A DNA stretch of 64,000 nucleotides from Buxus sempervirens (Eukaryota > Streptophyta > Magnoliopsida > Buxales > Buxaceae), in NCBI GenBank assembly GCA_947561395.2, contig OX387189.1, positions 23,622,329 through 23,686,328 on the forward strand, read 5' to 3'. The notes beneath the pieces are model-generated. The model worked only from the letters and a program-made list of their open reading frames with translations. It did no database searches and was not told the origin of the DNA. How positions within the stretch are numbered: position 1 is the first letter of the stretch; the number at the start of each line of letters is the position of its first letter. Below, in pieces: positions 47,824 to 59,450 of this stretch. The translations under genes and the position numbers were made by a program.

Positions 47824-48101
47824 AAGTAATTCTAAACCCCAATTACCCAAAGAAAAATAAAATAAAGAGAGATAAGTGTCTTTTCTAAAATATCATGGAG
47901 GTATCTATAGTCCAGAAATCGAAGGGAAGTAAATTTCTCGTAAATAGGATAATATGATTTTCTAACATATTGGAATTTGGGAGAGGTGTTGAATAACGAC
48001 CAACCGTGTAAGATTACAACCCCTCTCTCTAACAATTTAATCTCCAACGCTTCAAATCCATCAATCCCAAAACCCAAGCAGAAACCTCTCTCCTTCCTTC
48101 A
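47824..48101 (+). promoter_or_regulatory. Putative core promoter and 5' UTR of the PPR gene
   Basis: This 278-bp interval lies between the MITE target duplication and the PPR start codon. It contains an A-rich stretch (about 47845-47880) and pyrimidine patches (cccctctctct at about 48019; cctctctccttccttc at about 48085), typical of plant core promoters. I see no convincing TATA box. The transcription start cannot be placed from sequence alone. Confidence 0.4.
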
Positions 48102-50633
48102 ATGGAAGGGACCTTGTTCCCCAATAGGCCTGCCTTCCCCACTCCGACAACCAAAGCACCAGCAAAGTCAACCCCTCCTTCGAAATTTAGTCTGACAAAT
48201 CTCCCTCTTCCTCCTGAATCATCCTCTCCTCCCTCATTCCCTTTTGATTCGCTTCTCCAACAGCTTCTCCACCTCTCTTCACCTTCTACCACAACATCAA
48301 AACCCAAAATACTCAGCAATCCTCAAATTAAAAGCACACAGTTCCCTTCATTGAACATTTCCTCCGATTCTCACCAGCTGCAAGTCCCTCTCAAGAATCC
48401 CACTTCAATTTCACCTCCCCAGTTCGAGACCAAAGACGACCCTTGTCAATCAAGAGATGCTTCGCTGGAGTTCCTATCAGTGAAGGGTAAGTCCATTCTG
48501 AATTCCATCATCGAACACCCCATATCGAGTTTGAACTCTTTCTTTGATTCGGCCAAGTCTGAACTACTTGATGTTGATCTTATTAGTCTTTTGAAAGGGT
48601 TAGAATTGTTGGGTAATTGGGAAAAAGCTGTTTTGCTATTTGAATGGGTACTTTTGAATTCGAAGGATCAAAATACCAAATTGGATGATCAGTCAATTGA
48701 AGTCATAGTTCGGGTTCTTGGTAGAGAAACCCAACATTCTGTTGCATCCAACCTGTTTGATGTTATTCCTATCGAGGAATACTCGCTTGGTGTCCGAGCT
48801 TACACAACTGTGCTCCATTCGTATTCAAGGACAGGCAAATATGAGAAGGCAATCGCTTTGTTTGAACAGATGAAGGAGAAAGGCATCTTGCCAACTTTAG
48901 TCACTTACAATGTGATGCTTGATGTTTATGGAAAGATGGGTCGGTCATGGAATAAGATTTTAGGTCTTTTGGATGAAATGAGAAGCAAAGGACTTGAATT
49001 TGATGAGTTCACTTGCAGCACTGTGATATCTGCTTGCGGAAGAGAAGGGCGGCTGGAGGAAGCATCGAAATTCTTTGTCGAATTGAAGTCTCAGGGGTAT
49101 GTCCCAGGAACTGTCACTTACAATTCTCTACTCCATGTTTTTGGAAAATCAGGGATTTACTCCGAGGCATTGAACATTTTGAAGGAAATGGAGGAAAACA
49201 ATTGCCCACCTGACTTGGTGACATATAATGAGATTGTATTAGCATATGTAAGAGCAGGATTGTGCGATGACGGGGCTGCAGTTATAGACACGATGACGAC
49301 TAAGGGAATAATGCCAAATGCTGTAACATACACTACTGTGATATATGCTTATGGCAAAGCTGGAAAAGAAGATAAGGCTCTGAATCTCTTCCACCAAATG
49401 AAAAAGTCAGGTTTTGTTCCTAATGTGTGTACATATAATGTCATCCTAGGAATGCTGGGGAAGAAGTCTAGATCAGAAGATATGATGGAGATATTGTCTG
49501 ATATGAAATCAAATGGGTGTGCCCCGAACCGGGTTACATGGAACTCAATACTTTCCATGTGTGGTAATAAGGGCATGCAGAAGTATGTGAATCAGGTGTT
49601 TAGGGAAATGAAGAATTGTGGTTTTGAGCCAGACCGTGATACATTCAATACCTTGATTAGTGCATATGGTCGGTGTGGCTCAGGAATTGATGCATTGAAA
49701 ATGTATGATGAGATAATTAAAGCTGGATTTAATCCCTGTGTTACGACTTACAATGCGCTTCTGAATGCACTGGCGAGGAGAGGTGACTGGAAAGCAGCAG
49801 AATCTGTAATTTCAGACATGAAGAGCAAAGGCTTCAAGCCCAGTCAAACCTCATATTCACTGATGCTTCAATGTTATGCAAAGGGAGGGCATGTCAAAGG
49901 GATAGAGGCAATTGAGGAAGAGATCTATAATGGCCAGATCTTTCCTAGTTGGATGCTCTTGAGAACCCTCATTCTTGTGAATTTTAAGTGTAGAGCCCTG
50001 AAAGGTATGGAGAGAGCATTTGAGGAGTTGAGAAAGAATGGGTACAAACCCGATTTGGTTCTCTTCAATTCAATGCTTTCTATTTATGCAAAGAACAGGA
50101 TGTATGATCATGCCCATGAGATTCTTCATCTGATCAGCGAGAGTGATTTGCAGCCGGATCTTGTTACCCATAACAGCTTGATGGACATGTATGCGAGAGG
50201 TGGAGATTGTTGGAAAGCAGAAGAGGTTCTCAAGAAACTACAAGAAGCTGGTGGAAAACCAGACCTTGTATCATACAACACTGTGATCAAAGGGTTCTGC
50301 AGGCAACGTCTTATGCATGATGCTCTACGAATTCTCTCAGAGATGACAGTAAAGGGAATCCGGCCTTGTATCTTCACATATAACACTTTTGTAGCAGGTT
50401 ATGCAGGGCAGGGAATGTTTAGTGAAGTGAATGATGTGATTGACTATATGATGAAGAACAACTGCAGACCTAATGAACTAACCTACAAGATCATGGTGGA
50501 TGGTTACTGTAAAGCAAGAAAATACAAAGAAGCAATGGACTTTGTCTCGAAAATTATGGAAACAGATCCATCTTTTGATGATCAGTCTGCGCGCAGACTT
50601 GCTTCCCGTGTTCGGGAGAAAATGGAGTCATAG
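48102..50633 (+). CDS. P-type pentatricopeptide-repeat protein, probably organellar
   Basis: This is an intact intronless gene of 843 codons. PPR proteins of this class bind specific organellar RNAs and affect their processing, stability or translation. Residues 1-120 are rich in Ser, Thr and Pro and poor in acidic residues, fitting a chloroplast or mitochondrial transit peptide. From about residue 233 to 828 I count 17 tandem 35-residue PPR motifs (for example TYNVMLDVYGKMGRS, TYTTVIYAYGKAGKEDKA, SYNTVIKGFCRQ); the second has 36 residues. No E, DYW or SMR domain follows, so it is a pure P-type protein. Length and layout recall the Arabidopsis At5g02860/At2g18940 type, but the exact orthologue needs a search. 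The start is the first ATG in a pyrimidine-rich context. A MITE lies 286 bp upstream. Confidence 0.96.
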   Translation: MEGTLFPNRPAFPTPTTKAPAKSTPPSKFSLTNLPLPPESSSPPSFPFDSLLQQLLHLSSPSTTTSKPKILSNPQIKSTQFPSLNISSDSHQLQVPLKNPTSISPPQFETKDDPCQSRDASLEFLSVKGKSILNSIIEHPISSLNSFFDSAKSELLDVDLISLLKGLELLGNWEKAVLLFEWVLLNSKDQNTKLDDQSIEVIVRVLGRETQHSVASNLFDVIPIEEYSLGVRAYTTVLHSYSRTGKYEKAIALFEQMKEKGILPTLVTYNVMLDVYGKMGRSWNKILGLLDEMRSKGLEFDEFTCSTVISACGREGRLEEASKFFVELKSQGYVPGTVTYNSLLHVFGKSGIYSEALNILKEMEENNCPPDLVTYNEIVLAYVRAGLCDDGAAVIDTMTTKGIMPNAVTYTTVIYAYGKAGKEDKALNLFHQMKKSGFVPNVCTYNVILGMLGKKSRSEDMMEILSDMKSNGCAPNRVTWNSILSMCGNKGMQKYVNQVFREMKNCGFEPDRDTFNTLISAYGRCGSGIDALKMYDEIIKAGFNPCVTTYNALLNALARRGDWKAAESVISDMKSKGFKPSQTSYSLMLQCYAKGGHVKGIEAIEEEIYNGQIFPSWMLLRTLILVNFKCRALKGMERAFEELRKNGYKPDLVLFNSMLSIYAKNRMYDHAHEILHLISESDLQPDLVTHNSLMDMYARGGDCWKAEEVLKKLQEAGGKPDLVSYNTVIKGFCRQRLMHDALRILSEMTVKGIRPCIFTYNTFVAGYAGQGMFSEVNDVIDYMMKNNCRPNELTYKIMVDGYCKARKYKEAMDFVSKIMETDPSFDDQSARRLASRVREKMES

Positions 50634-52360
50634 TTCATCGGGTATCTATACTAGATTCATATTGTCTATAACTCGGGGATTGCGGATGCAGATCGATCCT
50701 TGAGGGGACGGCAAATTACGAAAAAAATCACTCATCATTTTCCTTAAAATACCTCACTCAGCATCCCAATTGTATGAGATCAATTTTGATTCTGTTTGTT
50801 ATAGACATGTAATTGATGTATAGGTTCTTGTTGTCGGTGTTGTCTTGAGCTTATATTTTTCAGTTGATATATGAATCCACAGACATTAACAGATTGTGAG
50901 AAGGCTAAATTGCATCTTTCCAACACTCAACTGGGAAAGTCAATTGCCAAGTTTCTATCCTTTTTGTGGGGAGGATATGTTGAGGCTCAATTGGGAACTG
51001 AGGATTGATTGCAGAACTTAATGAAACCATTCAAAAGATCTAAAATGGGACCAATTATCGGATATGCATGTCATCAACCACTTGAGAACCACAAGCCTGC
51101 GAATGTCAACGACAAAAATTTTGATTTCTTCTTACCCTCATCCCCTGTTCTTTATCAAGTGCGAAAAACGAAAGAAAGTAACACTTAGGCTTTGTTTGGA
51201 TAGCGGGAGAAATCTGTATTTGGATAATAGGAGGATGTGAGAGATTGCAGGAAACAAAACGTTTCCTGCATCTGCTTGCGGTTTAAGAAACATTGACGAG
51301 ACATAATGAATTCTAAGACATATTGCATTGCAGGAAATGTCCGAATCTATGGCATCCCAGATCTTACATTACTTGTGGAGGAAAAGGTGAATGACAGTAA
51401 AGCATTTCCTCAAAGCCCAAGAGAGTGCCGGATAAAAGGCGACGTCAATTCTTTTAATGCAGCCTTAGATGGTCTCTCACAACTCAAAACACCTCCAGTG
51501 GAATTGTTTCATCCAGGCAAGTACCCACTTTTTTGCAAAACCCTTTACAAGAATTATGTATGAAGACCAATTTTTTTAAGAATATCAACTCATAACTTTT
51601 CTACCCATTTACTCAATAAGAAACAACCAATATGCACTTTCAATTTAATCTATAACCAAGTACCTTATCCCAACTAGTTGAATTCTATAGCATAAAGCAT
51701 GTCCTTCCATCTGAATTTGTTAGAAACCAACACAGGAACTTTGAAGCGAAAGCCAATCTAAAATCTAAAAAACCAAAAATATAACTAGATCATTGAAGAA
51801 GTGTTTCCTCACGCCTTCTCATAGCTTATAAGCCCAAACCAACCAACATTTTTCAATACAGGAACTTCAAAGTGGAAGCCAATATAAAATATCTGAGGCA
51901 TGCAACCGACATGGACACGCTGAACATACGTTGATCAATTTATGAAGACTGTTTACAACATTCTCCAAATTCTTTCCTTTCCTTTGAGTTTGATAATTTG
52001 CCAGAAATTCTGATATTCCCTCTACACCATTCACGCATTAAACCAGTCAGCACACTGGGTTTCTTCAACATAGAACGAGTTGCCATATAACCACAGGCAT
52101 GAACCATGCTTAAGAAGTGCTAGCAGGTAAATGTAATTGGATTCTGAACAGTGTTTTAGCCACAGAGTCATCCACCATTTCCATCTCAAGAAGAATCATG
52201 GATTTCAAAATAAAACAACAGGAAAACTATCAAAAAGAATTTACATCGACACAAGGACCAATGCTCTACAGTTACTTTAACATTTTCATTTCAGTGAGCA
52301 TCTCAAGGAGAGTAGGAAAGGGGTGCAAAGCTTTAATTGGCAGCCGGACTTGGAACCGCA
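50634..52360. other. Intergenic stretch between the PPR gene and the minus-strand gene
   Basis: The first 200 bp probably hold the PPR 3' UTR. At about 51187 the text taggctttgtttggatag resembles the terminal sequence of plant MITEs, but I found no partner end. Two related words (aggaactttgaagcgaaagccaat near 51735; aggaacttcaaagtggaagccaat near 51867) form a weak direct repeat. The ORF at 51306-51563 has no recognised domain. The last part, up to 52360, may be the 3' UTR of the minus-strand gene. Confidence 0.35.
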
Positions 52361-52804
52361 TCAGGTTTCAACCATGGGTTCAGGACCAGATGGCTCAGTT
52401 GCTAATGTTTGGGACCTGTTGGACTGACGCACAGAGTTAAAAAGGATGTCTTTGATAACCTGTGAGGAAAAGAATGTAAGAGTAAACACAAATCCAACAT
52501 AAAAACCAAATTACGAACAGATCCATAAACCAGGTAAGACATCTTTATTTCATAATGGCCAGTTACCTGTGACATGAGACCATGCACCTGCTCCACAGTT
52601 ATCTTGGCACTATCTTTGGTGATCTTAGCAAGCTGAGATTCATCCTATTTTCCAGATAGTGATAATAACAGAAGAAAATAATTTAGTGAAGAGATAGATG
52701 TCAACAATGAAAGACAAAAGCAACAATGGGAATTCATTATTACCCATTTCATGTACACTGACACTGATCGTGTACTTGTCAGGATTGTATCATTTTGTCG
52801 TAAT
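52361..52804 (-). CDS. 3' exons of an unrecognised host gene (partial)
   Basis: Three exons on the minus strand fit together with consensus splice sites and consistent phase: 52804-52744 (61 bp), 52644-52567 (78 bp) and 52459-52361 (99 bp, ending in TGA). The introns run GTAATA...ATAG and GTAACT...CACAG. The joined C-terminus contains SVSVYMKWDESQLAKITK, then SAKITVEQVHGLMSQ and VIKDILFNSVRQSNRSQ, and ends with Pro-Glu-rich residues and MVET. The composition suggests an alpha-helical protein end. I do not recognise the family. Exons further upstream (above 52805) must exist but I could not define them. The three-way agreement of splice sites and frame is the main support. Confidence 0.62.
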
Positions 52805-54699
52805 CTATTTTTCATTATTACAGATAAAATAAAATGCTAGTCTGTTAAATCCTATTATCTTTGGATCATTATATTTCCGTTAGTAGCACAGAACCATTGA
52901 CGTAACTGCTAATTTGAAAAGCACTATCAAATAAACCTGCACCATTTGAGAGGCACACCACAACTACAGAGTATCAAAAGCTACACTAAAAAAAATGAAA
53001 ACAGTTAAATACATAGCTGGATACAAGCAACTAGCTAGCAATATCTGCCGACGAGTAAAAGAACCAAAATTTTTAAAACATGAGCTGTACTCAATTATGA
53101 GACAAACACTTGGTGTAAAGACAAAGGCAATCCATACAAAACAACTATTACTAGAAGCAACAAAAAATCCACAAAATTATTCAGGAAACTAGAGGAAATT
53201 CAAATACTAGAATAAGGACATGTTTTCTCACTATCCTCATATTGAATTTTGATTGCTCATGAGGCTTTAGAAAACAATAAGCTAACTTCTATTTGCACTT
53301 AATAAGTTAATACGTAGGGGCTATTGTGATTAAACAATGAAACAGTATGCATCACAAAATTTCCCCCTCCCTGTATCCTAGTTCAGCTACCTGGTGAGGA
53401 ATGGATTTTTCTGCAACTTAGGAATGATAATGTGGCCAATATAAGCCATTCACTCGATGGGGAATCCTCTAAATGGAGTATGTGGACAATACTTCAATCT
53501 ACATAAGCTTCATTAATACATGTAGCAGATATTCTCATATATGAGAGTATCTATAAAATATTTTAATATTTCAAAGACATTAGGATTAAGAGAAGCCATT
53601 TTTTCTCACCAAAAAAATGTGTTTTGGCATGAAGTAAACTGGGGTCAAGTAGAATATGATTTCTTGAACTTGTGTTATAGTGAGTTATGGGAAGCATGAC
53701 CTAACGTCAGATGCTCTTGAGTCATTTTATAAATTTGAAATGGACAGTATTCCTCTTCAGAAAATCATGTTCTTAAGTGATCAAGATAACCTCTGGGCCT
53801 GTTTGTTGGCCCTTTTTTTCCTAATGACAATATACATTTAATTCTTTTTGTTTCAGTTTTCTTCTATCATTAATACTTCACTTTGCGATTCTTTTCATTT
53901 TACTTCCACTATATTTAGGTTTTTTATATGTTTATTTTAAATTATGATTCATTTTTTATCATCCATAATTTCAAAATCTTTTCATTACCTAATTCATACT
54001 GTATCTAATATGGGTGCTTAATTTACCTAATCTAATGCTACTTCTATTCATCTATTTACATTCTTTATTTACCTAATTTTATTTTCAATCTTTGATATTT
54101 CTTTTCTAAGGGTGTTAATGTTAGGATTACTTATTTTTTACAAACTTGTTATGGACAATTGATTGACTTCCTACTGAAACAATCAATGGGCTTTTCTCTT
54201 TTTTCCCCCCATAGATTTAGAGTTTAGAAGTATTTTTATTCTGGTATTTTCTATATTACTTTATCTCTGTCATTTTTTATTCATCTAATTATTTTATATT
54301 TTGTTTACAGGGTAGTTTATGGTTTACCGAGCTATAATAATTTTAAAAAGTCTCCCTTTTTCTTTTCTTTTTTTTTTTATAAATATGGGAATAAATACGA
54401 AAATTTAATTTTAAATATTTTGTTTCTTAAGAAAAAACAGTATGTAAAAATTAACCGGAAAAAATGCTTGTTACAGAAGATCTAGGTTGCTTCTGGTGGA
54501 TGGGTAATATTAAATAACAGAAGGGCAAAGATTTTCATCCTTTTATGAATGTATAATGACAATCTCATAATAGCAAGAAGTGTACACAACTATAAAAGCT
54601 GTCCAATGTTAAGCTTTAAGGGTGAAAAATAATAACCAAAAATGGGGGGAGCACAACGACATGTGACTGTTACCATATGATCTAATCTGAAAACATCCC
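52805..54699. other. AT-rich stretch, probably introns of the minus-strand gene
   Basis: I see no ORF with a domain and no clear repeat ends. Upstream exons of the minus-strand gene are likely hidden here. One weak candidate is a 20-bp exon-like segment (about 53393-53412) between TTGCAG and GTAGCT on the minus strand. The text gggcctgtttgttggccc at about 53796 resembles a transposon end but has no partner. Confidence 0.3.
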
Positions 54700-55758
54700 A
54701 TCAACCAGTAACCCACTTAGTTGAAGTAACTCCTCCAACAGAACACCAATATAAGTCAAGTCTCTCACCCTTCCAAGGCTAAAAAATATCAGTGCCTTCA
54801 TTAGCTCATCTAGGAACATGAGATTTTTTATTTTTGGCCTCTGCAAAATAATGAGCCACCAGAGCTGGATTCCCTAGCCTCAGGAAGCACTCAACCATAG
54901 AACCAAGCCAGTTCTATCACCAACTAATATTACCCTTCTTAACTCAGATCTAAAACCCTTCAGCCCTGTAATCAATAAATCTTTGCCCATATAGCATTAA
55001 AATGACAAGTTGGACCAGAGTCTGCAAGATGGATTCTAAACAGGCACTCATGCTGCACCTCCAGCAGAAAAAAAAAAGGCAAAAAAAAATAGAGAGGACG
55101 AAGGAAGGCCAAACTGCAAAAAAAGAACACTCAAAATTTAACCTTGCTATATCTTGAGCAAAAAGCATAAGAAAAAAATTAATATGTCAATAATGATATC
55201 CAAACAAAAATGCCCTTTATAGAGTCAACCAACCAAGAAGCTACCATCACCATGATAAGTTAGTAAGATAATGAATCTTTCTAATATCCTCAAAGATCCT
55301 CCTATTCCTTTTGGTCCAAACACCCACATTATTCAACGAAAGAGTAAGGGTATATAATCCTCCCCCTTCCCCAATCCTCAGAAATGCATTGATCCATGAG
55401 AGTTATTATATCAATTAACTAAAAGAAAATATCCATATCTGTGTAGCAGCAACAAAGCTATAGAGAAACACACACAATCCACTGATTCTCCAAAACCATT
55501 TACATGAAGCATACATGAGGTAGTAACCCCAATACTTCCTTCTCCTTTTCAACTAGTCGTTGCTGTCTATCTTATAGATAAAGGAGGTCCAAAGATCCTA
55601 ACACTTGGAGGAGTGTTAGCCCTTGACAACCAACAAGTGAAAGGGGAAACTAATAGGAATATACCCATGCCAACAGAAGATACGGAAAAAAGATCTTGCA
55701 GAGAAAAGCTCCTTTGGAATACCAGAAATTGAGATCAACAGACTCCTACGGATAGAAT
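54700..55758 (-). pseudogene. LINE fragment (-), 3' part
   Basis: On the minus strand the text around 55300-55330 reads VWTKRNRRIFED, a conserved block of plant L1 ORF2 between the zinc-binding region and RNase H (WKERNRRIFED). Other pieces are scrambled by frameshifts. Short A-rich runs near 55070-55095 may mark old 3' sequence. The fragment is cut at 55758 by the hAT element and continues at 59880. Confidence 0.55.
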
Positions 55759-55939
55759 CATAGTTGTGAAAACGCCTAGGCGATGCCAGGCAATAGACCT
55801 GCTTATAGCCTAGCCAACCACCTAGGCGATTAGGCGGTTGCCTAGGCAACAATTTTTTCATTTTAAAATAATCAAAATATGTTCATCATCCATTGTAGAT
55901 GGAAGTATCAAAAAGATCTAATCTAAAGTATCAAAAGGT

Positions 55940-58602
55940 CTAGATGCCATCATCCAATGTAAAATCCATATCAGTTTCTTGAAACAAGCCTCCTGCAATC
56001 CCATCACCCCCAAGTCCCCGATTATGATTAGCTTCATCTCCATCTTCATTATCATCCGACTCTAAGTATGTATTTACTTCCTCGGCCTTCAGTTTCATCA
56101 GAATCGGTCCATTGGGGCTCTTCATTTTCTTCCTCTCCTTCAATATGTCTACTTGGACTTCTTGGAGTGCTACTACTAGTTGCACTTGACATGTTGTGTC
56201 GTGGTCTTGACAGTCCATCAATACCTTCAAAAGCCCCATAGCAATATCAACATCTAACCAACTAAGCCCTTCATGGACAACGTCTTCCTATGGGCTTTAG
56301 GATTTTCTTTCCTAAAACAAATGGGGTCATGGGCTTTAGGATTTTCTTTCCTTGTTAAGAATCTCTCTCGTAGTCACTGATTGTATTGGACGAAGACAAG
56401 ATCATTCAGCCGCTTTTGTTCTAGCCTATTCCTTTTCTTTGTATGAATCTTTGCAAACAAAATAAAAAAATTACTAAAGAATCTCAAATTTTAATAAAAC
56501 TTCAAATTAAAGATACAAACGAGATATATATTTCCACTCACAAATTCAAAAGTACTCCAATTGCATTCACAACCCGAAGAAGTGCATGTAAGCCTTAGGA
56601 TCCGAAGTGCTAGACGTCGAAGTTCCGGGGTATTAGCTCCGTAGGTATCTCACCATTCAACTTCAAAAAGTACTAAAATAATGAGTAAAGGATCAGTTGT
56701 TAATTGTTACAAATAAAAATTCAAATTTAAAAGCATTACAAGGAACTTACTTGATTGCTTCTTCTCTCTTTGCCTAATTGCCATATTTTTTCCAAAAAGG
56801 TCCCTTCAGTTTTTGTAAGTATCCATTTGTCTACAGATCTTATCTTGCAACTCTTCATCTCTAACCATCCTCTCTAAACAATCAAAAAAACCCACTTCAA
56901 ACTTTCCAACAGAATCATCTGAGATGTCTTTAGCTTTAAAATACAAGCTTGGATTGAGAAAGAAGCCTGCTACATGTAGTGGCTAATTGAGTTGCTCTTC
57001 CCATCTCTTATCAACAATAGTCAAAACAGGTTTGTAATCTCTTTCTTTGTGTCCAAAAAAGCTTTGGATTTGATCTCTTGCTTGCTCCATTGCAACATAA
57101 AAATAACTCATTGGTGGCTTCTTATCACCATCAACTAATCTCAAAACTTGTACAAGTGGATATGAAGCTTTTAGACAATAACTAATACCTCTCCAAAATG
57201 TTGTTGATAAAATTATATTTGCAACTCTTTTCCCATCTAATTTTTTTGCCCACTTACTATTATTCTAATAAGAAGAAACAAATAAAGCTCTCAAGGCTTG
57301 TTTATGTGTAAACAAACTTTGAAGATTCAAGAAAGCAGTAGCAAACCTTGTGACTGCTGTCCTTACTAGATCATTTCCTATCTTGACTCTCATTTGATTA
57401 AGTAGGAGAGGATGCTTGTAAATGAAAGAAGTGACTGATCGGGCCTTGGTAAAGATAGCCTTGTTCCCTTAAGATTCCCAATATCTTCTAATATGAGATC
57501 TAAGTAGTGAGCAGCACAAGGTGTCCAAAACAATTGTTTTCTCCTATCCATCAATTTTCTACCTATAAAAAGGCATTATAAATATAATTAAGATAATACA
57601 CTTGAATTCAAGTTAAAGATGAAATAAAATAAAATAAAATGACACCCAAATTACCCGCAGCAACATACGCAGCATGGTTATCTGTAACAAATTGAACCAC
57701 GTGCTCTTCTCCAACTTCTATAACATTATCAAGCACTTCAAACAAGTACTGTGCATCATGTACTTTACTAGAAGCATCAATTGATTTCAAGAAATATGTG
57801 CCTTCGGGACTATTCACCAAGAAGTTGATTAAACTTATTGTCCTCTTATCAATCCAACCATCAGACATGATTGTGCATCCATACTTTTTCCAAGCTGTTT
57901 GATAAACTTCAAAAAGATCCTTGGTTCTATCAACCTCAATCTTAAGAAGTGGTTCTCTCTAACTCATGAAATGATGGAGGTCAATAACCTGGTCCAAATT
58001 GACTAATTGTTTCCACCATTATTTGAAAACTTCTTAATTTCACTGTATTGAATGCAATTCAAGCTTGGTAAAACCATTGAGCTACATATTGATTTACTTT
58101 TTTCCGATCCTCCTTTTTGTATCTATTATTAATGATAGTCTGAACTGTATTTCCTTTAGCCCTCTCTACAATTACTTATTCAGGATTCCTTCTCAAAAAG
58201 CCATCCGTGGTGCCCTTTCACGTGGCTTTTTTTTAGTCACTTGAATCACTTGAATGTTCTTCTCCTTGCCTGTTTGTTTTCTCTTTTCTGCACTACATTC
58301 CACTTCAACATCTTCACTTTCTTCAACATTAATTTCTCAAGCAAGTCATTTTGGATTCTTTTATTACTTGCTATATGATCCGATAATTCTTTAATTATCT
58401 CCGCAAATGCCTTTGGGCATTTCTTGACATTCCCATACCCACTAATCAAATGTTGCTTTTGTCTATAAATACCTCCATTTGTTATAGCCCCACATAACTC
58501 ACACTGAATTTTGTTCTTATCACTAACAATAGGCCAAAAGGAATACTTCCACGCTGGATCCTTTAATTTGACTTTTGACTTGGAACTATTGGAAGATGAC
58601 AT
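55940..58602 (-). pseudogene. hAT transposase (BED finger, DUF659, hAT C-terminus), broken
   Basis: The likely start is the ATG at 58602 (MSSSNSSKSK). A BED-type zinc finger follows: DPAWKYSFWPI, CELCG, then HLISGYGNVKKC. After damaged sequence (PSFHEL) a DUF659 region reads MSDGWIDKRTISLINFLVNS and VVQFVTDNHAAYVAAG (57868-57660). Next comes FWTPCAAHYLDLILEDIGNL (about 57550-57490), VTRFATAFLNLQSLFTHKQA with a stop in SSY*NNSKW, and the C-terminal RLEQKRLNDLVFVQYN (about 56420). The acidic tail ends at 55940. Stops and frameshifts, including a 41-bp tandem duplication near 56290-56355, inactivate it. Confidence 0.9.
56291..56354. repeat. Direct duplication inside the transposase C-terminus
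   Basis: The text atgggctttaggattttcttt occurs twice, 41 bp apart, separated by cctaaaacaaatggggtc. On the minus strand this repeats RKENPKAH in the encoded protein. Confidence 0.85.
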
Positions 58603-59109
58603 TTCTTCAAATAAACAAACACCAAACACTTTTATTAAGTAATAAAAAGAAGTGCAGATTTTAGAGAAGAAAAACAATATTTGAAGGAGTCACATTTTGC
58701 AATGCCAACAAGAACTATGATCATTATCAATATTTGGGTATTCTCTGCTAAAGGAGATTTAGCTAGTGCAACGGAAGTCCTATGACTAGCTAGAAATTAG
58801 CAACTAAAACACAGTAAGAAATTAATGAGGACAAGGACCCAATTAATTTGAATATGAATCAAATTTATAAGTTGAACTTACAAAGGTAACACATGAAGGT
58901 GTAAAATTAATCCCAGAATATTAGGACTAGCTAATAATATTAAAACGGAGGAATAAAGCAAAGTTGAACTAAAAATTTCTACAAGTTAGCATTATGCTCT
59001 CGATCAGAAAATACAATGAACTAGTTTTTTATTAGAAAATAGTAAACAATAATAAATAAAGTGGAAGAAATAGTAAAAGCGAAGGAGAGAGGGACAGAGA
59101 TAGAGAGAA

Positions 59110-59450
59110 TCAGGTTAATATCTGAAGGAGAGAGAGACAGAGGGTATCGAGAGAGACAGAGAAAGCGAGAGCGAGAAAGAGAGAGACAGAGGGTAGCGAG
59201 AAAGAAAGAGAGAGCGAGAAAGAGAGAGACATAGGGTGTAGTGAGAGAGAAAGAGAGAGCGAGAGCGAGAAAGAGAGAGACCGAGGGTGTAGCGAGAAAG
59301 AAAGAGAGAGCAAGAGCGAGAAAGAGAGAGACCGAGGGTGTAGCGAGAAAGAAAGAGAGAGCAAGAGCGAGAAAGAGAGAGACAGAGGGTAGCAAGAGAG
59401 AAAGAGAGAGCAAGAGCGAGAAAAAGAGAGCGACAGAGACGAGAAAGAGG
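59110..59450. repeat. GA-rich minisatellite with a 51-bp unit
   Basis: About six units share gagagaccgagggtgtagcg, gagaaagaaagagagagc and gagcgagaaag. The clearest adjacent units are exactly 51 bp, so all units stay in frame and give repetitive translations on both strands (SVSLFLALALSFFLATP). These ORFs are not genes. The second hAT copy shows similar GA-rich sequence at 63900-64000. Confidence 0.88.

Noticed and set aside
49013-50703. Short ORFs overlapping the PPR gene on both strands
   Set aside because: They are shadow frames of the PPR reading frame.
51306-51563. An 85-codon ORF downstream of the PPR gene, preceded by an acceptor-like cattgcag
   Set aside because: I see no matching donor, domain or partner exon. 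It was left out but could be revisited with transcript data.
53390-53415. A 20-bp micro-exon on the minus strand between TTGCAG and GTAGCT
   Set aside because: Splice consensus alone over so short a segment is weak; frame continuity with the downstream exon could not be shown.
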